Positions 1 to 8,414 of a stretch of 25,507 bases of DNA are shown piece by piece (position 1 is the stretch's first letter; the number at the start of each line of letters is the position of its first letter). The notes below the pieces were generated by a model. It saw only the letters and a list, made by a program, of their open reading frames with translations, was not told where the DNA came from and ran no database searches. The stretch comes from Microbacteriaceae bacterium UBA963 (GTDB lineage: Bacteria; Actinomycetota; Actinomycetes; Actinomycetales; Microbacteriaceae): the NCBI GenBank assembly GCA_002292955.1, contig DBCH01000054.1:8310-33816 (forward strand). The letters run 5' to 3'. A program made the position numbers and the translations under genes.

Positions 1-710
1 CGCACGTACTCCGACGCTTGCATCATGGACTCAAAGGTGCCCGTATCGAGCCAGGCCGTGCCTCGATCAAGCACCTCTACCTGGAGCTTGCCCCGCTGCA
101 GATAAATCTCGTTGACCGTGCTGATCTCAATTTCGCCTCGTGCGCTGGGCGCCACTTCTTTCGCTATGGCAACAACGTCGTTGTCGTAAAAGTACAAGCC
201 GGGCACGGCAAAGTTGCTCTTGGGTTTCGCAGGCTTTTCTTCGATGGACAACGCCCGGTTGTTCTCGTCGAATTCGACAACGCCGTACGCCTCGGGGCGA
301 GAAACCTGGTAGGCAAAAATTGTTGCTCCATCAACATTTGTGTGCCGGCCGAGGGCGTTGCCCAAACCCGCCCCGTGAAAAATGTTGTCGCCAAGGACGA
401 GGGCCACCTTGTCGTTACCGACAAAATCTTCGCCAATGATGAAGGCCTGTGCGAGGCCGTCGGGTGACGGCTGAATGGCGTAGGTCAGCGATATACCCAT
501 TTCGGAACCGTCACCCAACAACGCGCGAAACTGCTCGTTGTACTCGGGTGTCGTGATAATCAGAATGTCTCTAATGCCCGCAAGCATGAGGGTCGACAGC
601 GGGTAGTAAATCATCGGCTTGTCGTAGATAGGCATCAGCTGCTTTGAGATCCCCTTGGTGATGGGCCACAAACGCGTGCCGGAGCCACCGGCAAGGATGA
701 TTCCTTTCAC
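1..710 (-). CDS. rmlA: Glucose-1-phosphate thymidylyltransferase RmlA (3' end beyond window)
   Basis: Catalyses dTTP + glucose-1-phosphate to dTDP-glucose, the first step to dTDP-L-rhamnose and, here, probably also to the FdtA/FdtB amino sugar. Translation of the minus strand from a GTG at 708-710 starts VKGIILAGGSGTRLWPITKG, the family signature with the GGSGTR nucleotide-binding loop. It continues with KQLMPIYDKPMIYYPLSTLM, the LVLGDNIFHG segment and EEKPAKPKSNFAVPGLYFYD. About 236 codons are present and the family is usually near 290, so the C-terminal helices lie beyond position 1. Only 3 nt separate the GTG from the stop of the rmlC remnant upstream. Identity is certain; only the 3' end is missing. 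Confidence 0.96.
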   Translation of the reverse strand, partial: MKGIILAGGSGTRLWPITKGISKQLMPIYDKPMIYYPLSTLMLAGIRDILIITTPEYNEQFRALLGDGSEMGISLTYAIQPSPDGLAQAFIIGEDFVGNDKVALVLGDNIFHGAGLGNALGRHTNVDGATIFAYQVSRPEAYGVVEFDENNRALSIEEKPAKPKSNFAVPGLYFYDNDVVAIAKEVAPSARGEIEISTVNEIYLQRGKLQVEVLDRGTAWLDTGTFESMMQASEYV

Positions 711-713
711 GTA

Positions 714-854
714 CTACCCTTTCGTTCGCAACTGTTCGAAGCAGGCCACGGTCTCATCGTAGGCGGGAGGGAGCCCCATCGCCTGCGCCCGAGCCAGGCT
801 AGGCGCGGCGATATCACCGGGAAGGCAATCCACTTTGACCAGAATATCGCGCGA
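714..854 (-). pseudogene. 3'-end remnant of an rmlC (dTDP-4-dehydrorhamnose 3,5-epimerase)
   Basis: The minus-strand frame between a TAA at 855-857 and a TAG at 714-716 encodes 46 residues plus stop. It contains DIAAPSLARAQAMGLPPAYD followed by ETVACFEQLRTKG. This lines up with the last part of the complete RmlC at 23084-23698 (KDLNAPSLIQAESDGLLPTY followed by QDALNFYAVMKG), so it is the C-terminal tail of an RmlC whose cupin core is gone. It is not a close copy: the shared pattern is APSL-A--GL-P-Y, so the two come from different alleles. The stop is followed after 3 nt by the rmlA start, the normal rmlC-rmlA order. The following 124 nt up to the next gene are GC-rich and hold nothing I recognise. 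Confidence 0.75.
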
Positions 855-978
855 TTAAGGTTTCATGCCGGCCACGCGCAGGGGCACAGGGCGAACACGC
901 CGCTGTGCACCCGCGTCCGGACGCCCCCGCCCCCGTGAGCATCACGGTGGTCTTGGCCTGGCAACCATTTTCTTGCCC

Positions 979-1977
979 CTAGGCGGGTTGAAAAAAGTCA
1001 CGAATAATGTCTTGCAATCCCAATCCGTATCGCCGATACCCACCGGCCTTCATCTCACGAAGGATTGGCCCCCACCGCTTGAATCGTGAGGCCGGATATG
1101 CCCGCCGCGCAATCTCGTGAGCCAGTTTCCCCTGAGCAATCGAGCGGACTCCGGCAACGTCTTCGGTGCCGGACCCAAAGACGACATGATCTGTCATTGC
1201 TTGAGCGCGTGCAAACAATCTGTCATTCCGAGCGGCGCGGGGAACCCGGAGGCTAGCAACGTAGTGCAGAAAATCAAGTTTGCGGGCGCCGACTTGATTA
1301 GCGCCATGTTGTCTGTAGTCAACCAAAGGCTCCCCAAGTGTGTCCACCCGGCCGCGGACGGCTGCAACCATGCCAAGCCACTCGTCGTGCAGCCACGAGA
1401 TGGGAAAGGGGCGGGAAATCTCTAGTTGAAGCCGACGGAAAACTGTTGCGGCACCGGTAACTAGATTGCGCCTTAGGAGGACGTCAACGGCATGCCCAGA
1501 GTGAAGCAAATCAAGTTCACTCCTTCGCACGTTATTGAAGGAAAACAGGGTCGCCCCGAGAGGAACACCCTCGGCATCAACAAGGGTGAGGTTGGAGTGC
1601 AAGAGAGTCAGGTCGGGACGCGCGTCAAACTCTGCCGCCATCACAGCCAACTTTTCTCTATGCCAGCGGTCGTCTTGATCGCACAGGGCTACCAGTTCGC
1701 TCGTGCACTTCGCAATGGCTTGTTCAAAGTTCTTCGTGACTCCCAAGGGCGTCGGGTTTGCGAGCGTCACAAGTTTGACCTTGTGAGATGACACCGCGTT
1801 GAACTCTCCAACAAGGGTCGAAACAATCGTAACCGTCTCGTCGGTGGAGGCATCGTCAGACAGCACAATCTCACGAGGCAAACGAGACTGGGCAAGAATG
1901 CTGCTCACCTGCTCAGCCAGAAACCGCGCACCATTGCGAGTGCACAGTGCCACAGAGATTGATGCCGGAGTGCTCAC
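979..1977 (-). CDS. Family 2 glycosyltransferase (GT-A fold)
   Basis: A 332-residue inverting GT2 enzyme predicted to add one sugar to a lipid-linked glycan on the cytoplasmic face. The N-terminus (SISVALCTRNGARFLAEQV) is the first Rossmann strand. DDAS at 41-44 binds the nucleotide and DQDD near 100-103 is the metal-binding DXD-type motif. A WLHDEW segment in the second half fits the acceptor/catalytic-base region. There are no membrane segments. The GTG start overlaps the TGA of the upstream WsaF-like gene by 4 nt (GTGA), so the two are probably translationally coupled. Overall it resembles rhamnosyltransferase-type GT2 proteins of O-antigen loci, but donor and acceptor cannot be read from the sequence. 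Confidence 0.9.
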   Translation of the reverse strand: MSTPASISVALCTRNGARFLAEQVSSILAQSRLPREIVLSDDASTDETVTIVSTLVGEFNAVSSHKVKLVTLANPTPLGVTKNFEQAIAKCTSELVALCDQDDRWHREKLAVMAAEFDARPDLTLLHSNLTLVDAEGVPLGATLFSFNNVRRSELDLLHSGHAVDVLLRRNLVTGAATVFRRLQLEISRPFPISWLHDEWLGMVAAVRGRVDTLGEPLVDYRQHGANQVGARKLDFLHYVASLRVPRAARNDRLFARAQAMTDHVVFGSGTEDVAGVRSIAQGKLAHEIARRAYPASRFKRWGPILREMKAGGYRRYGLGLQDIIRDFFQPA

Positions 1978-3224
1978 CGGGAAGGTCTCGCTCCCACGAG
2001 GCGATCAAAGATATCCACAACGCGTTGGCCTGAGGCCTCCCAGCTCGTTCCTACCATGGTCTGCGCAATCCTGCGCGAATGCTCAACCTGATCTGGGCGA
2101 TCAACAGCCGCGATGATGTGGTCTGCAATGAGAGATGGCGCGGCGGGAAGGAATTCAACGTTCGAGTTGTCACGCAAAGCAACCCGGGTTTGTTCACCGT
2201 CGTTCGTGATGGGCACCGCCCCGCATGCCATAACCTCCAGGGGCAACAGGGACGAACTGGTCATCGAAAACATGAGTCCCACCGCGCAGCGATTGTAAAG
2301 GTGTGGGAGATCGGCAACTCGCATGCTGCCGTGGTTGACGAAGGGGAACTTCAGGCCGAGGCGCGAAGCGTCGGCGCCGACAACATTGATGACGATGTCA
2401 GGCCGTCGCTCAGCTACTTCCTGAAGGATCAAGAAGCCAAACTCCGTCGCACGTCGAGGCGTGCTCGGGCGCGCGTAAAACACAATCTCGTTGCGCCATT
2501 CGTCGTTTGTGCGCGCGTACCGGGTGGAATCGGCTGCATAATCATAAAAGTCCGCTGTCATGCCGAAATCTTTGGTGACCTTGTCACTGAGCCATGGGCC
2601 GTTGGTTATGCCGTGGTAGCCCAGACGGTAGCTGTTTTCTGCCACCAGAGAATCCGCACCGGCCGGATAAAAAAGGGGCTCAAAGTCCTGCGTCCAATAA
2701 ACCCTGGGCACGTCGCGGTCGTATCTCCACGCAGCGTATGCGGTTTGCCAGTCCGTTGCCACAATCACATCGAAGTCTCCGGTGACACCCGTTTCAGCAT
2801 CGTAAAGCCTGTACTCGGCGCGCAGCTGCGGATAGCCACTGGTGGAAGCAATCATGTGCCGGGTGCCGTCAAGGCTTATCTTTGGGTACTTGCGTGCCGA
2901 ATAAAGAAAAATGGTGATGTCGTAGCCGGCAGCTTCGAGGTATTCCATAAATCGGTACGCATTAATGTGGCCCCCACCGGCGCGGTTAGGGGGTGAAATG
3001 ATCCAGCCAATCTGCGGACGCTTCGAGGCCGAAACTAGGGGTTGTGCCACGAAAGTGCGTGGCTTTGTCCAATCAACGGCCACGACATCTTGCGGAAAGA
3101 CACTCGACAGGGGTGCCGAGTCAAATCGCCTTAATCGCGAACTCAACCATTTGGCCGATCGCCAAGCGGTTGACTTCACACCTTCATATTTCAGCCCATC
3201 AAAGAAACGAGAGATGACTGTCAT
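1974..3224 (-). CDS. WsaF-like family 4 glycosyltransferase (probable rhamnosyltransferase)
   Basis: About 416 residues with a GT-B fold. The N-terminal half has IGWIISPPNRAGGGHINAYR and then VYWTQDFEPLFYPAG (QDFEP near residues 179-183) and GITNGPWLSDK. These blocks are typical of the WsaF group, named for the rhamnosyltransferase of the Geobacillus stearothermophilus S-layer glycan. The C-terminal half has the donor-binding segment SSLLPLEVMACGAVPITN. Rhamnose is a plausible donor because rmlABCD flank the locus, but this is inferred from family resemblance. Two in-frame ATGs occur at 3230 and 3224; the second is preferred because AGGA lies 5 nt upstream of it. The 3' end overlaps the downstream GT2 by 4 nt. 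Confidence 0.87.
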   Translation of the reverse strand: MTVISRFFDGLKYEGVKSTAWRSAKWLSSRLRRFDSAPLSSVFPQDVVAVDWTKPRTFVAQPLVSASKRPQIGWIISPPNRAGGGHINAYRFMEYLEAAGYDITIFLYSARKYPKISLDGTRHMIASTSGYPQLRAEYRLYDAETGVTGDFDVIVATDWQTAYAAWRYDRDVPRVYWTQDFEPLFYPAGADSLVAENSYRLGYHGITNGPWLSDKVTKDFGMTADFYDYAADSTRYARTNDEWRNEIVFYARPSTPRRATEFGFLILQEVAERRPDIVINVVGADASRLGLKFPFVNHGSMRVADLPHLYNRCAVGLMFSMTSSSLLPLEVMACGAVPITNDGEQTRVALRDNSNVEFLPAAPSLIADHIIAAVDRPDQVEHSRRIAQTMVGTSWEASGQRVVDIFDRLVGARPSR

Positions 3225-3325
3225 AAGCATCCTGACTCGCTAAGTAGGCCACCAAGGCTCATCGAAAAGTGCGGGGGAGTTTCGTGCTTTCTATTCTATA
3301 GAGGGCCCTTCCGACATGAATGAGG

Positions 3326-4363
3326 TCAGAAGATTTCATTGTGATTAGCCCGAGCAGTGGGGTTAGAGAGGAACCACGCGAAGAGAAGCGAGCGCAAAAA
3401 AAAGCGCGAGCGAATGGCGAGAAGGACAGCTCGACGTTTTGGCGTCCAACCGAGGCTGGCAAAAACTTTTCTAGCAACCCGAAAGAGTTCCGCCTTGTAT
3501 TCGGCTGATGCGGATGTGTTATGCATCGATATGGCATCCATCAGAAATGCGCGTGTCATCCTGTCGGAGAGAGCAGAGACGAAACGCGCTGAACTTTCTT
3601 GATTCGTGACCAACTCATCCTGATATTTGTCAAAGAATTTTTCTCGGCTTCTCAGAAAACTTTCGTTGCGGGATGTGTTGCCCAAGTGCACGCGATAGTT
3701 TGTGACCGGGCGTGGCTCGAACGCAAATGCCCAGCCGTCGTCAAGCATTCTGATGAAGAGGTCGTCATCTTCATATCCGCGAAACTGCGTGTCGAAGCCT
3801 CCGACTGAAGTGAAGGCCCGGGAGCGAATGAGCGAGGCCGATGGCAACATAAAGAGGTCTTGGCTCAGAAAGGACAACACGCTGTCGGCGGGCTGCGCAT
3901 ATTTTGTCTCGGCTAAGACGTTGTGTCTGACGATTGCACCTGCCCGATCAATCTGACAAAAATCGGAGTACACCCAGCCCAGGCGTGCATTGCCCTCCAG
4001 ATGCTCCGAGAGAATTTCGATGTGGTCGTGAGGCCACGTATCGTCTTGGTCGATGAACGCAATGTACTCGGACGTGGCTGCGGCTACCCCCGCATTTCGC
4101 GCGGCACCTTGACCGGAATTTGACTGGGAAATGACGCGAACCGGCACCGGCGAGGGGTGCGTTGTCACGAATCTTTCAATCATGGCGACGGAATCATCGG
4201 TGGAGCCGTCGTCAACAATGATGAGCTCCCGTGGCAGGCGCGTTTGCGAAAAAACTGAATCAATGGCAAAGCGGGTGAGTCCGCCACCATTGAAGAGCGC
4301 CATCACAACTGTTGTGCCATATTGCGGACCTTCTCGCGAATCCTTGCGGTTTCGTTGAGACAT
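3326..4363 (-). CDS. Family 2 glycosyltransferase
   Basis: A 345-residue GT2. The core strand TTVVMALFNGGGLTRFAID is followed by IIVDDGSTDDS (DDGSTD at 51-56), GQGAARNAGV and IAFIDQDDTW (DQDD at 105-108), which together form a complete GT-A donor site. GYEDDDLFIRMLDDGW further on matches the ED motif that carries the likely catalytic base. The C-terminal 100 residues are basic and probably bind membrane or lipid-linked acceptor. The ATG has AAGGAG 9 nt upstream. It sits in a minus-strand run with the methyltransferase (170 nt upstream) and the WsaF-like gene (about 100 nt downstream). Donor and acceptor are unknown. Confidence 0.9.
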   Translation of the reverse strand: MSQRNRKDSREGPQYGTTVVMALFNGGGLTRFAIDSVFSQTRLPRELIIVDDGSTDDSVAMIERFVTTHPSPVPVRVISQSNSGQGAARNAGVAAATSEYIAFIDQDDTWPHDHIEILSEHLEGNARLGWVYSDFCQIDRAGAIVRHNVLAETKYAQPADSVLSFLSQDLFMLPSASLIRSRAFTSVGGFDTQFRGYEDDDLFIRMLDDGWAFAFEPRPVTNYRVHLGNTSRNESFLRSREKFFDKYQDELVTNQESSARFVSALSDRMTRAFLMDAISMHNTSASAEYKAELFRVARKVFASLGWTPKRRAVLLAIRSRFFLRSLLFAWFLSNPTARANHNEIF

Positions 4364-4533
4364 CGTGCCGACTCCTTGGCAATCCGGGTTGAGAGTTGGA
4401 CACCCTGCCTGATTCTTTCATGGATACACGGGCTACTTCATGTGATGAAGAATGCCAAGGATGTCGTGAGAAGTATGTGAGCGACTTCTTCGATCACATC
4501 ACTCTCACGGGGTGCTGGCGCAGTGAGCGCCAA

Positions 4534-5331
4534 CTACTTCGCCGCGATTGACCTTCCGCGTCTCACAAAGAGATGTGACGATTTTTCGTGGGGAAGCGGA
4601 CCGTCGGTCGCATAAAAATACAGATTTGTTCTCGAGGGGTAAACCGTTTGGAAAACCTCTACGTTCTTGAAGTGAGGCTCGAAAAATCGGGCAAGGTCTT
4701 CCTTGTCATGAAACTCGTACTCATGCTGATGCAGATGTTTCTCCCCGTGGTCTGCCTCGACGATGGTGTAGCCGCTCACGATCCCGCCCGGGGATAAAAC
4801 CATTTTTATTCTCGCGACCAGAGCGGCAATTTCTTTGGGCGTAAAATGTTCAACTGCCGCGTCCCAAATGATGTTGTCGAAGGGGCCAGCAGGAATATCA
4901 GTCCTAATGTCGCCCAGAATATAGGTCACATTCGCAGCCTTGTGGTTCCTCTTGGCCCAACGGATTGCTTCAGGATCAAAATCTAGGGCTGTGACGGTAC
5001 TTGACCGCAACGAATAAAACATTTTTGAATAAAATCCATCACCGCAACAGAGATCGAGCGTCGAGCCACCCTCCTTCAGCGCAAAGCTGGACCAGACACC
5101 CCTTTCCATCGGTAACGAATTTCTGGTAGCCGGCCAGTAGTAATACAAGTCAATCTCGTGATCGAAATACTCAGGGTTATCTACGCCCCACTCAATCAAG
5201 AACTGAAGCTTGTGGGTCGCGGCAGATAGCGCCCGCGCACCCTTGCTCATCCAACGGGATACGGCGACTACAGGAAAAGTTCTCTTGATGAACCTGAGGA
5301 ACGGATGGGTACCCTTTTTTTTCTTAGACAA
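4534..5331 (-). CDS. Class I SAM-dependent methyltransferase
   Basis: A 265-residue Rossmann-fold methyltransferase. Motif I is LDLCCGDG at 92-99. The acidic end of strand 2 is ALDFDP at 115-120, the ILGDIR loop contacts adenine, and IIWDAAVEHF near 154-163 is motif IV. Its place upstream of three glycosyltransferases suggests it methylates a sugar or a glycan terminus, but small-molecule or lipid substrates cannot be excluded. The chosen start is a TTG with a GAGAG-like site upstream. The first codons contain an uninterrupted run of eight A on the coding strand (5315-5322 on the plus strand), a potential slippage point within codons 3-6. It is the first gene of the minus-strand group that runs to rmlA. 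Confidence 0.88.
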   Translation of the reverse strand: MSKKKKGTHPFLRFIKRTFPVVAVSRWMSKGARALSAATHKLQFLIEWGVDNPEYFDHEIDLYYYWPATRNSLPMERGVWSSFALKEGGSTLDLCCGDGFYSKMFYSLRSSTVTALDFDPEAIRWAKRNHKAANVTYILGDIRTDIPAGPFDNIIWDAAVEHFTPKEIAALVARIKMVLSPGGIVSGYTIVEADHGEKHLHQHEYEFHDKEDLARFFEPHFKNVEVFQTVYPSRTNLYFYATDGPLPHEKSSHLFVRRGRSIAAK

Positions 5332-5725
5332 AACAATTTCTCTCTAACCTTCAGTGAAAATTTGACCTTCGATCGCAAGCCTATAGGGATGGCGCGGGTT
5401 GTCTTGGCATTTCTGAACTCGCGACTTTCCGGAAGAAAACGCGGGCGCCATGGCTTCGGCATAGTCGTCCGATCTCGTCAAGGCGATGGAGGGCACCACC
5501 TGTAATTACGTTAACCAGTCGAGTCAGTCGTCGCTCATTTCTGATTCACTTCGGTTTCGTCGCGACGCCGGTCGGAATGTGGACGTGATTATGGGAGGAA
5601 CGGCCTTGTTTTTGATTCAAGGATTAACGAGGACGGCTGGATGGTGAGAAACTTAAGGAGAATCGAATTGCTACGATGAGAAAACCATTTGCGGAAGTGG
5701 CTTACCAGCTGGAAGGCTCGGAAAA
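5332..5725. other. Divergent intergenic region with an open-frame remnant and a mini-ORF
   Basis: This 394-nt stretch separates the methyltransferase (minus) from the Wbp-type operon (plus) and should hold both promoters, but I see no convincing -35/-10 pair. On the plus strand, an open frame ending at TGA 5677-5679 reads NGLVFDSRINEDGWMVRNLR then RIELLR, which looks protein-like but is unidentified and has no evident start. Its TGA overlaps an ATG at 5676 (ATGA). That ATG opens a 17-codon frame, MRKPFAEVAYQLEGSEN, whose TGA (5727-5729) overlaps the TTG start of the acetyltransferase (TTGA). This may be the scar of a deleted upstream operon gene or a coupled leader peptide. Confidence 0.35.
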
Positions 5726-6337
5726 TTGAACAAGTTTGGTCATATCCATGTCACAGCGGACGTTTCAGAGCCAGCCAGCGTTCCCGAATCCACTCGAGTC
5801 TGGCACTACGCGCAGGTTCGAGAATCGGCCCAAATCGGGGAGAACTGTGTGATTGGTCGGGGCGCTTACATTGGCACCGGAGTGGTGTTGGGTGACTCGT
5901 GCAAAATCCAGAATTATGCCATGGTTTACGAACCCGCGATTCTGGGGGACGGTGTTTTTATAGGCCCAGCAGCGGTGCTGACAAATGACCAATTTCCTAG
6001 AGCGACAAACCCTGACCTGACGCTGAAGTCATCACAAGATTGGATTCCGGTCGGGGTGACAATTAAGACGGGCGCTTCGATTGGGGCGAACGCAACTTGC
6101 ATCGCGCCCGTCGTAGTTGGTGAGTGGGCGCTTGTAGGATCCGGGGCTGTCGTAACTAAAGACGTTCCGAATTTCGCGCTTGTTGTGGGGAACCCGGCCA
6201 AACGAATCCGGTGGGTGGGGAAAGCCGGCATGCCACTAGAACCTGGTGAGGCCCCAGGCATATTTGTTTGCCCAGTCTCGTCCGAGCTCTATCAAGAAAT
6301 TTCACCCAACGAACTTGTCGAGGTGGTTCAATCATGA
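5726..6337 (+). CDS. wbpD: Left-handed beta-helix N-acetyltransferase, WbpD/WlbB type
   Basis: A 203-residue hexapeptide-repeat protein predicted to acetylate the 3-amino group of UDP-2-acetamido-3-amino-2,3-dideoxy-glucuronate. Repeated [IV]G.. turns run through most of the chain, for example VRESAQIGENCVIGRGAYIG and ASIGANATCIAPVVVGEWAL. The WbpD/WlbB-like loop with VLTNDQFPRA and the end AVVTKDVPNFALVVGNPAKR are typical of the family. The start is TTG with GGAAGG 9 nt upstream; no ATG lies in frame nearby. The stop overlaps the next gene's ATG (ATGA). Substrate assignment rests on the three neighbours that supply exactly this pathway; other sugar N-acetyltransferases share the fold. Confidence 0.87.
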   Translation: MNKFGHIHVTADVSEPASVPESTRVWHYAQVRESAQIGENCVIGRGAYIGTGVVLGDSCKIQNYAMVYEPAILGDGVFIGPAAVLTNDQFPRATNPDLTLKSSQDWIPVGVTIKTGASIGANATCIAPVVVGEWALVGSGAVVTKDVPNFALVVGNPAKRIRWVGKAGMPLEPGEAPGIFVCPVSSELYQEISPNELVEVVQS

Positions 6338-7410
6338 TTCCAGCAGCAAAGCCCTTGATTGGCCGCGATGAACGCCGTGCGGTTGACAAAGTCCTTCGCA
6401 GTGGCGGATTAGCTCAGGGCCCGCAGGTTGCGGCCTTTGAGGAAGAGTATTCAGCGACGGTGTCGGGGGCGCACTGTATCGCTGTGAATTCCGGGACTTC
6501 CGCCCTTCATATGGCGTTCGTGGCTGCTGGAATTGGCGTTGGTGATGAGGTAATTGTCCCGTCATTTAGTTTTGCCGCGACGGCCAATGCTGTTGCCTTA
6601 ACGGGAGCTACTCCGGTTTTTGTCGACGTTGAGGAGGATTATTTCTCGATTGACCCCGCTGCCTTCGAGGCAGCTATTACAAAGAAGACCAAGGCCGTCA
6701 TGCCAGTGCACCTTTACGGCCACCCGGCCGACATGGCCGCAATTGACCTAATAGCAAAAAGACACGGAATCATGATTTTCGAGGACGCGGCTCAAGCTTC
6801 TCTCTCCTCAATTCACGGTCGCCCCGTTGGAACCTGGGGCGTCGCGGGCTCATTCTCTTTTTATCCCACAAAGAACATGACGAGTGGTGAAGGTGGAATG
6901 GTAACGACAATGGATGCCACTTTTGCCCGCAACGTGCGACTGTATCGAAATCAGGGTATGGAAATTCGATATCAAAATGAGGTCGTGGGATTCAATACCC
7001 GCATGACGGATATTCATGCTGCAATCGGGCGAGTTCAACTCAAGAAGCTTCCGAAGTGGACAAAACAACGCCAAGACAACGCCGCTTTCTTGAGCTCAAA
7101 CCTCGAGGGAGTTATTCCCCCTCCTGTTGCTCCGGGCGCCAATCACGTTTTTCACCAGTACACGATCCGTGTCGTTGATACAGATCGTAATGCGTTTGCA
7201 GATGAGCTGACGAAGCGAGGCGTTGGAAACGGCATCTATTACCCAACCCCGATTCACCGCCTGCCGTCCTTCAAACTTCCGCTCTCTCTGCCTGTAACGG
7301 AACAGGTCGCAGCCCAATGCCTGTCACTTCCGGTTCACCCGGCCCTAAACAAACGTGACCTTGAAACCATCGTTACTGTAGTGAATGCCGTTGCGAGGGC
7401 GGGAATCTGA
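6334..7410 (+). CDS. wbpE: DegT/DnrJ/EryC1 aminotransferase, WbpE/WlbC type
   Basis: A 358-residue PLP-dependent sugar aminotransferase. It would convert the 3-keto uronic acid made by the neighbouring oxidoreductase into UDP-2-acetamido-3-amino-2,3-dideoxy-glucuronate, with glutamate as usual donor. The PLP lysine is K180 in SFYPTKNMTSGEGG; EDAAQ and NSGTSALHMA are the expected cofactor-binding segments, and the C-terminus has the FHQYTIRV and GIYYPTPIHRLP blocks. A longer frame opens at 6268, but the family start MIPAAKPLIGRDE at 6334 overlaps the acetyltransferase stop by 4 nt and is preferred. The stop shares one base with the next start (TGATG). Such tight packing indicates one operon. 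Confidence 0.92.
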   Translation: MIPAAKPLIGRDERRAVDKVLRSGGLAQGPQVAAFEEEYSATVSGAHCIAVNSGTSALHMAFVAAGIGVGDEVIVPSFSFAATANAVALTGATPVFVDVEEDYFSIDPAAFEAAITKKTKAVMPVHLYGHPADMAAIDLIAKRHGIMIFEDAAQASLSSIHGRPVGTWGVAGSFSFYPTKNMTSGEGGMVTTMDATFARNVRLYRNQGMEIRYQNEVVGFNTRMTDIHAAIGRVQLKKLPKWTKQRQDNAAFLSSNLEGVIPPPVAPGANHVFHQYTIRVVDTDRNAFADELTKRGVGNGIYYPTPIHRLPSFKLPLSLPVTEQVAAQCLSLPVHPALNKRDLETIVTVVNAVARAGI

Positions 7411-8390
7411 TGGTGCTCCGCGCAGGGGTCCTCGGACTAGGAGTCATGGGGCGACATCATTCGCGAGTTCTTTCCCAGCTAGAAGGCGTCGAATTCGGTG
7501 GTGTGTTTGATCCCGCCGAAAATCTCCCGTCACACATTGAAGGTCAACCGATTCTTGATAACCTGGATCAATTTCTTGATCGTGGCTTTGACTACTGCGT
7601 TGTTTCGGCCCCAACGGTTTTTCACCTTAGCCTGGGAAAGGCACTTTCCGAGCGGGGCATCCATGCATTAATTGAAAAGCCCGTCGCTTCTGATTCCACT
7701 TCTGCGTTGGAGCTTGTGCAGATTTTTTCTGACGCACACCTTGTTGGTGGGGTTGGGCATATTGAGCGATACAACCCCGCTTTACTCTCCATGCGTCAAC
7801 GACTTGAAGATGGCCAGCTTGGTGATATTTTTCAGATTGCCACCCGCCGCCAAGGGCCGTTTCCTGGTCGAATCGCCGACGTTGGGGTAATTAAAGATTT
7901 GGCCACTCACGACATTGATTTGACAGCGTGGGTTAGTCAGCAGGAGTACGTATCCGTCAATGCACGCACGACACATAAGAGCGGGCGCCCGCACGAAGAC
8001 ATGCTTGTTGCTGTTGCAACACTCAGTAAAGGGACCGTTGTCTCACACGTCGTTAATTGGCTAAGCCCCATTAAAGAACGAACCATAGTTGTTACGGGAG
8101 AATACGGAGCCTTGGTTGCAGATACTCTTACTGCCGATTTGACTTTTTTTGAAAATGGAAAGACCAAGCTTGTTTGGGACGAAGTGTCTTCATTCAGGGG
8201 AGTCACGGAAGGGGATATCACTAGATATGCCCTTGAGAAGCGCGAACCGTTAAAGACAGAACACGAAGCTTTTCAGAAGGCAATCTTGACCGGCGACCAT
8301 TCGGACATCGTCACTCTGGCGGAGGGGCTTCGAGTCGTTGAAACAGCCGAGCGTCTCGTCGCTGATGGACTGAGTCACCGCATCCATTAA
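7410..8390 (+). CDS. wbpB: Gfo/Idh/MocA oxidoreductase, WbpB/WlbA type
   Basis: A 326-residue NAD-dependent dehydrogenase predicted to oxidise C3 of UDP-N-acetyl-glucosaminuronate. The nucleotide-binding loop is GVLGLGVMGRHHSRVL near the N-terminus. IEKPVA with K90 and the segment DLATHDIDL with H167 provide the lysine and histidine expected in the active site of this superfamily. The remainder is the alpha/beta substrate domain. The ATG shares one base with the aminotransferase stop. Related proteins act on inositols and other sugars, but the order acetyltransferase-aminotransferase-oxidoreductase-dehydrogenase is the reverse of Pseudomonas wbpA-B-E-D and supports the assignment. Confidence 0.9.
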   Translation: MVLRAGVLGLGVMGRHHSRVLSQLEGVEFGGVFDPAENLPSHIEGQPILDNLDQFLDRGFDYCVVSAPTVFHLSLGKALSERGIHALIEKPVASDSTSALELVQIFSDAHLVGGVGHIERYNPALLSMRQRLEDGQLGDIFQIATRRQGPFPGRIADVGVIKDLATHDIDLTAWVSQQEYVSVNARTTHKSGRPHEDMLVAVATLSKGTVVSHVVNWLSPIKERTIVVTGEYGALVADTLTADLTFFENGKTKLVWDEVSSFRGVTEGDITRYALEKREPLKTEHEAFQKAILTGDHSDIVTLAEGLRVVETAERLVADGLSHRIH

Positions 8391-8414
8391 TGGCTTGAGG
8401 CATCGGAGACAGCA

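Noticed and set aside
2079..2996. 305-codon open frame on the plus strand opposite the WsaF-like gene
   Set aside because: It is a shadow of a well-supported glycosyltransferase; no family blocks are visible in the antisense translation.
3285..3305. AT-rich TATAGAAT string on the minus strand before the WsaF-like gene, considered as a promoter
   Set aside because: No acceptable -35 hexamer at 16-18 nt; the gene is likely read from upstream genes as well.
4516..4532. Inverted repeat TGGCGC-agtga-GCGCCA just after the methyltransferase stop, considered as a terminator
   Set aside because: A 6-bp stem with no T run after it on the minus strand; too weak to call.
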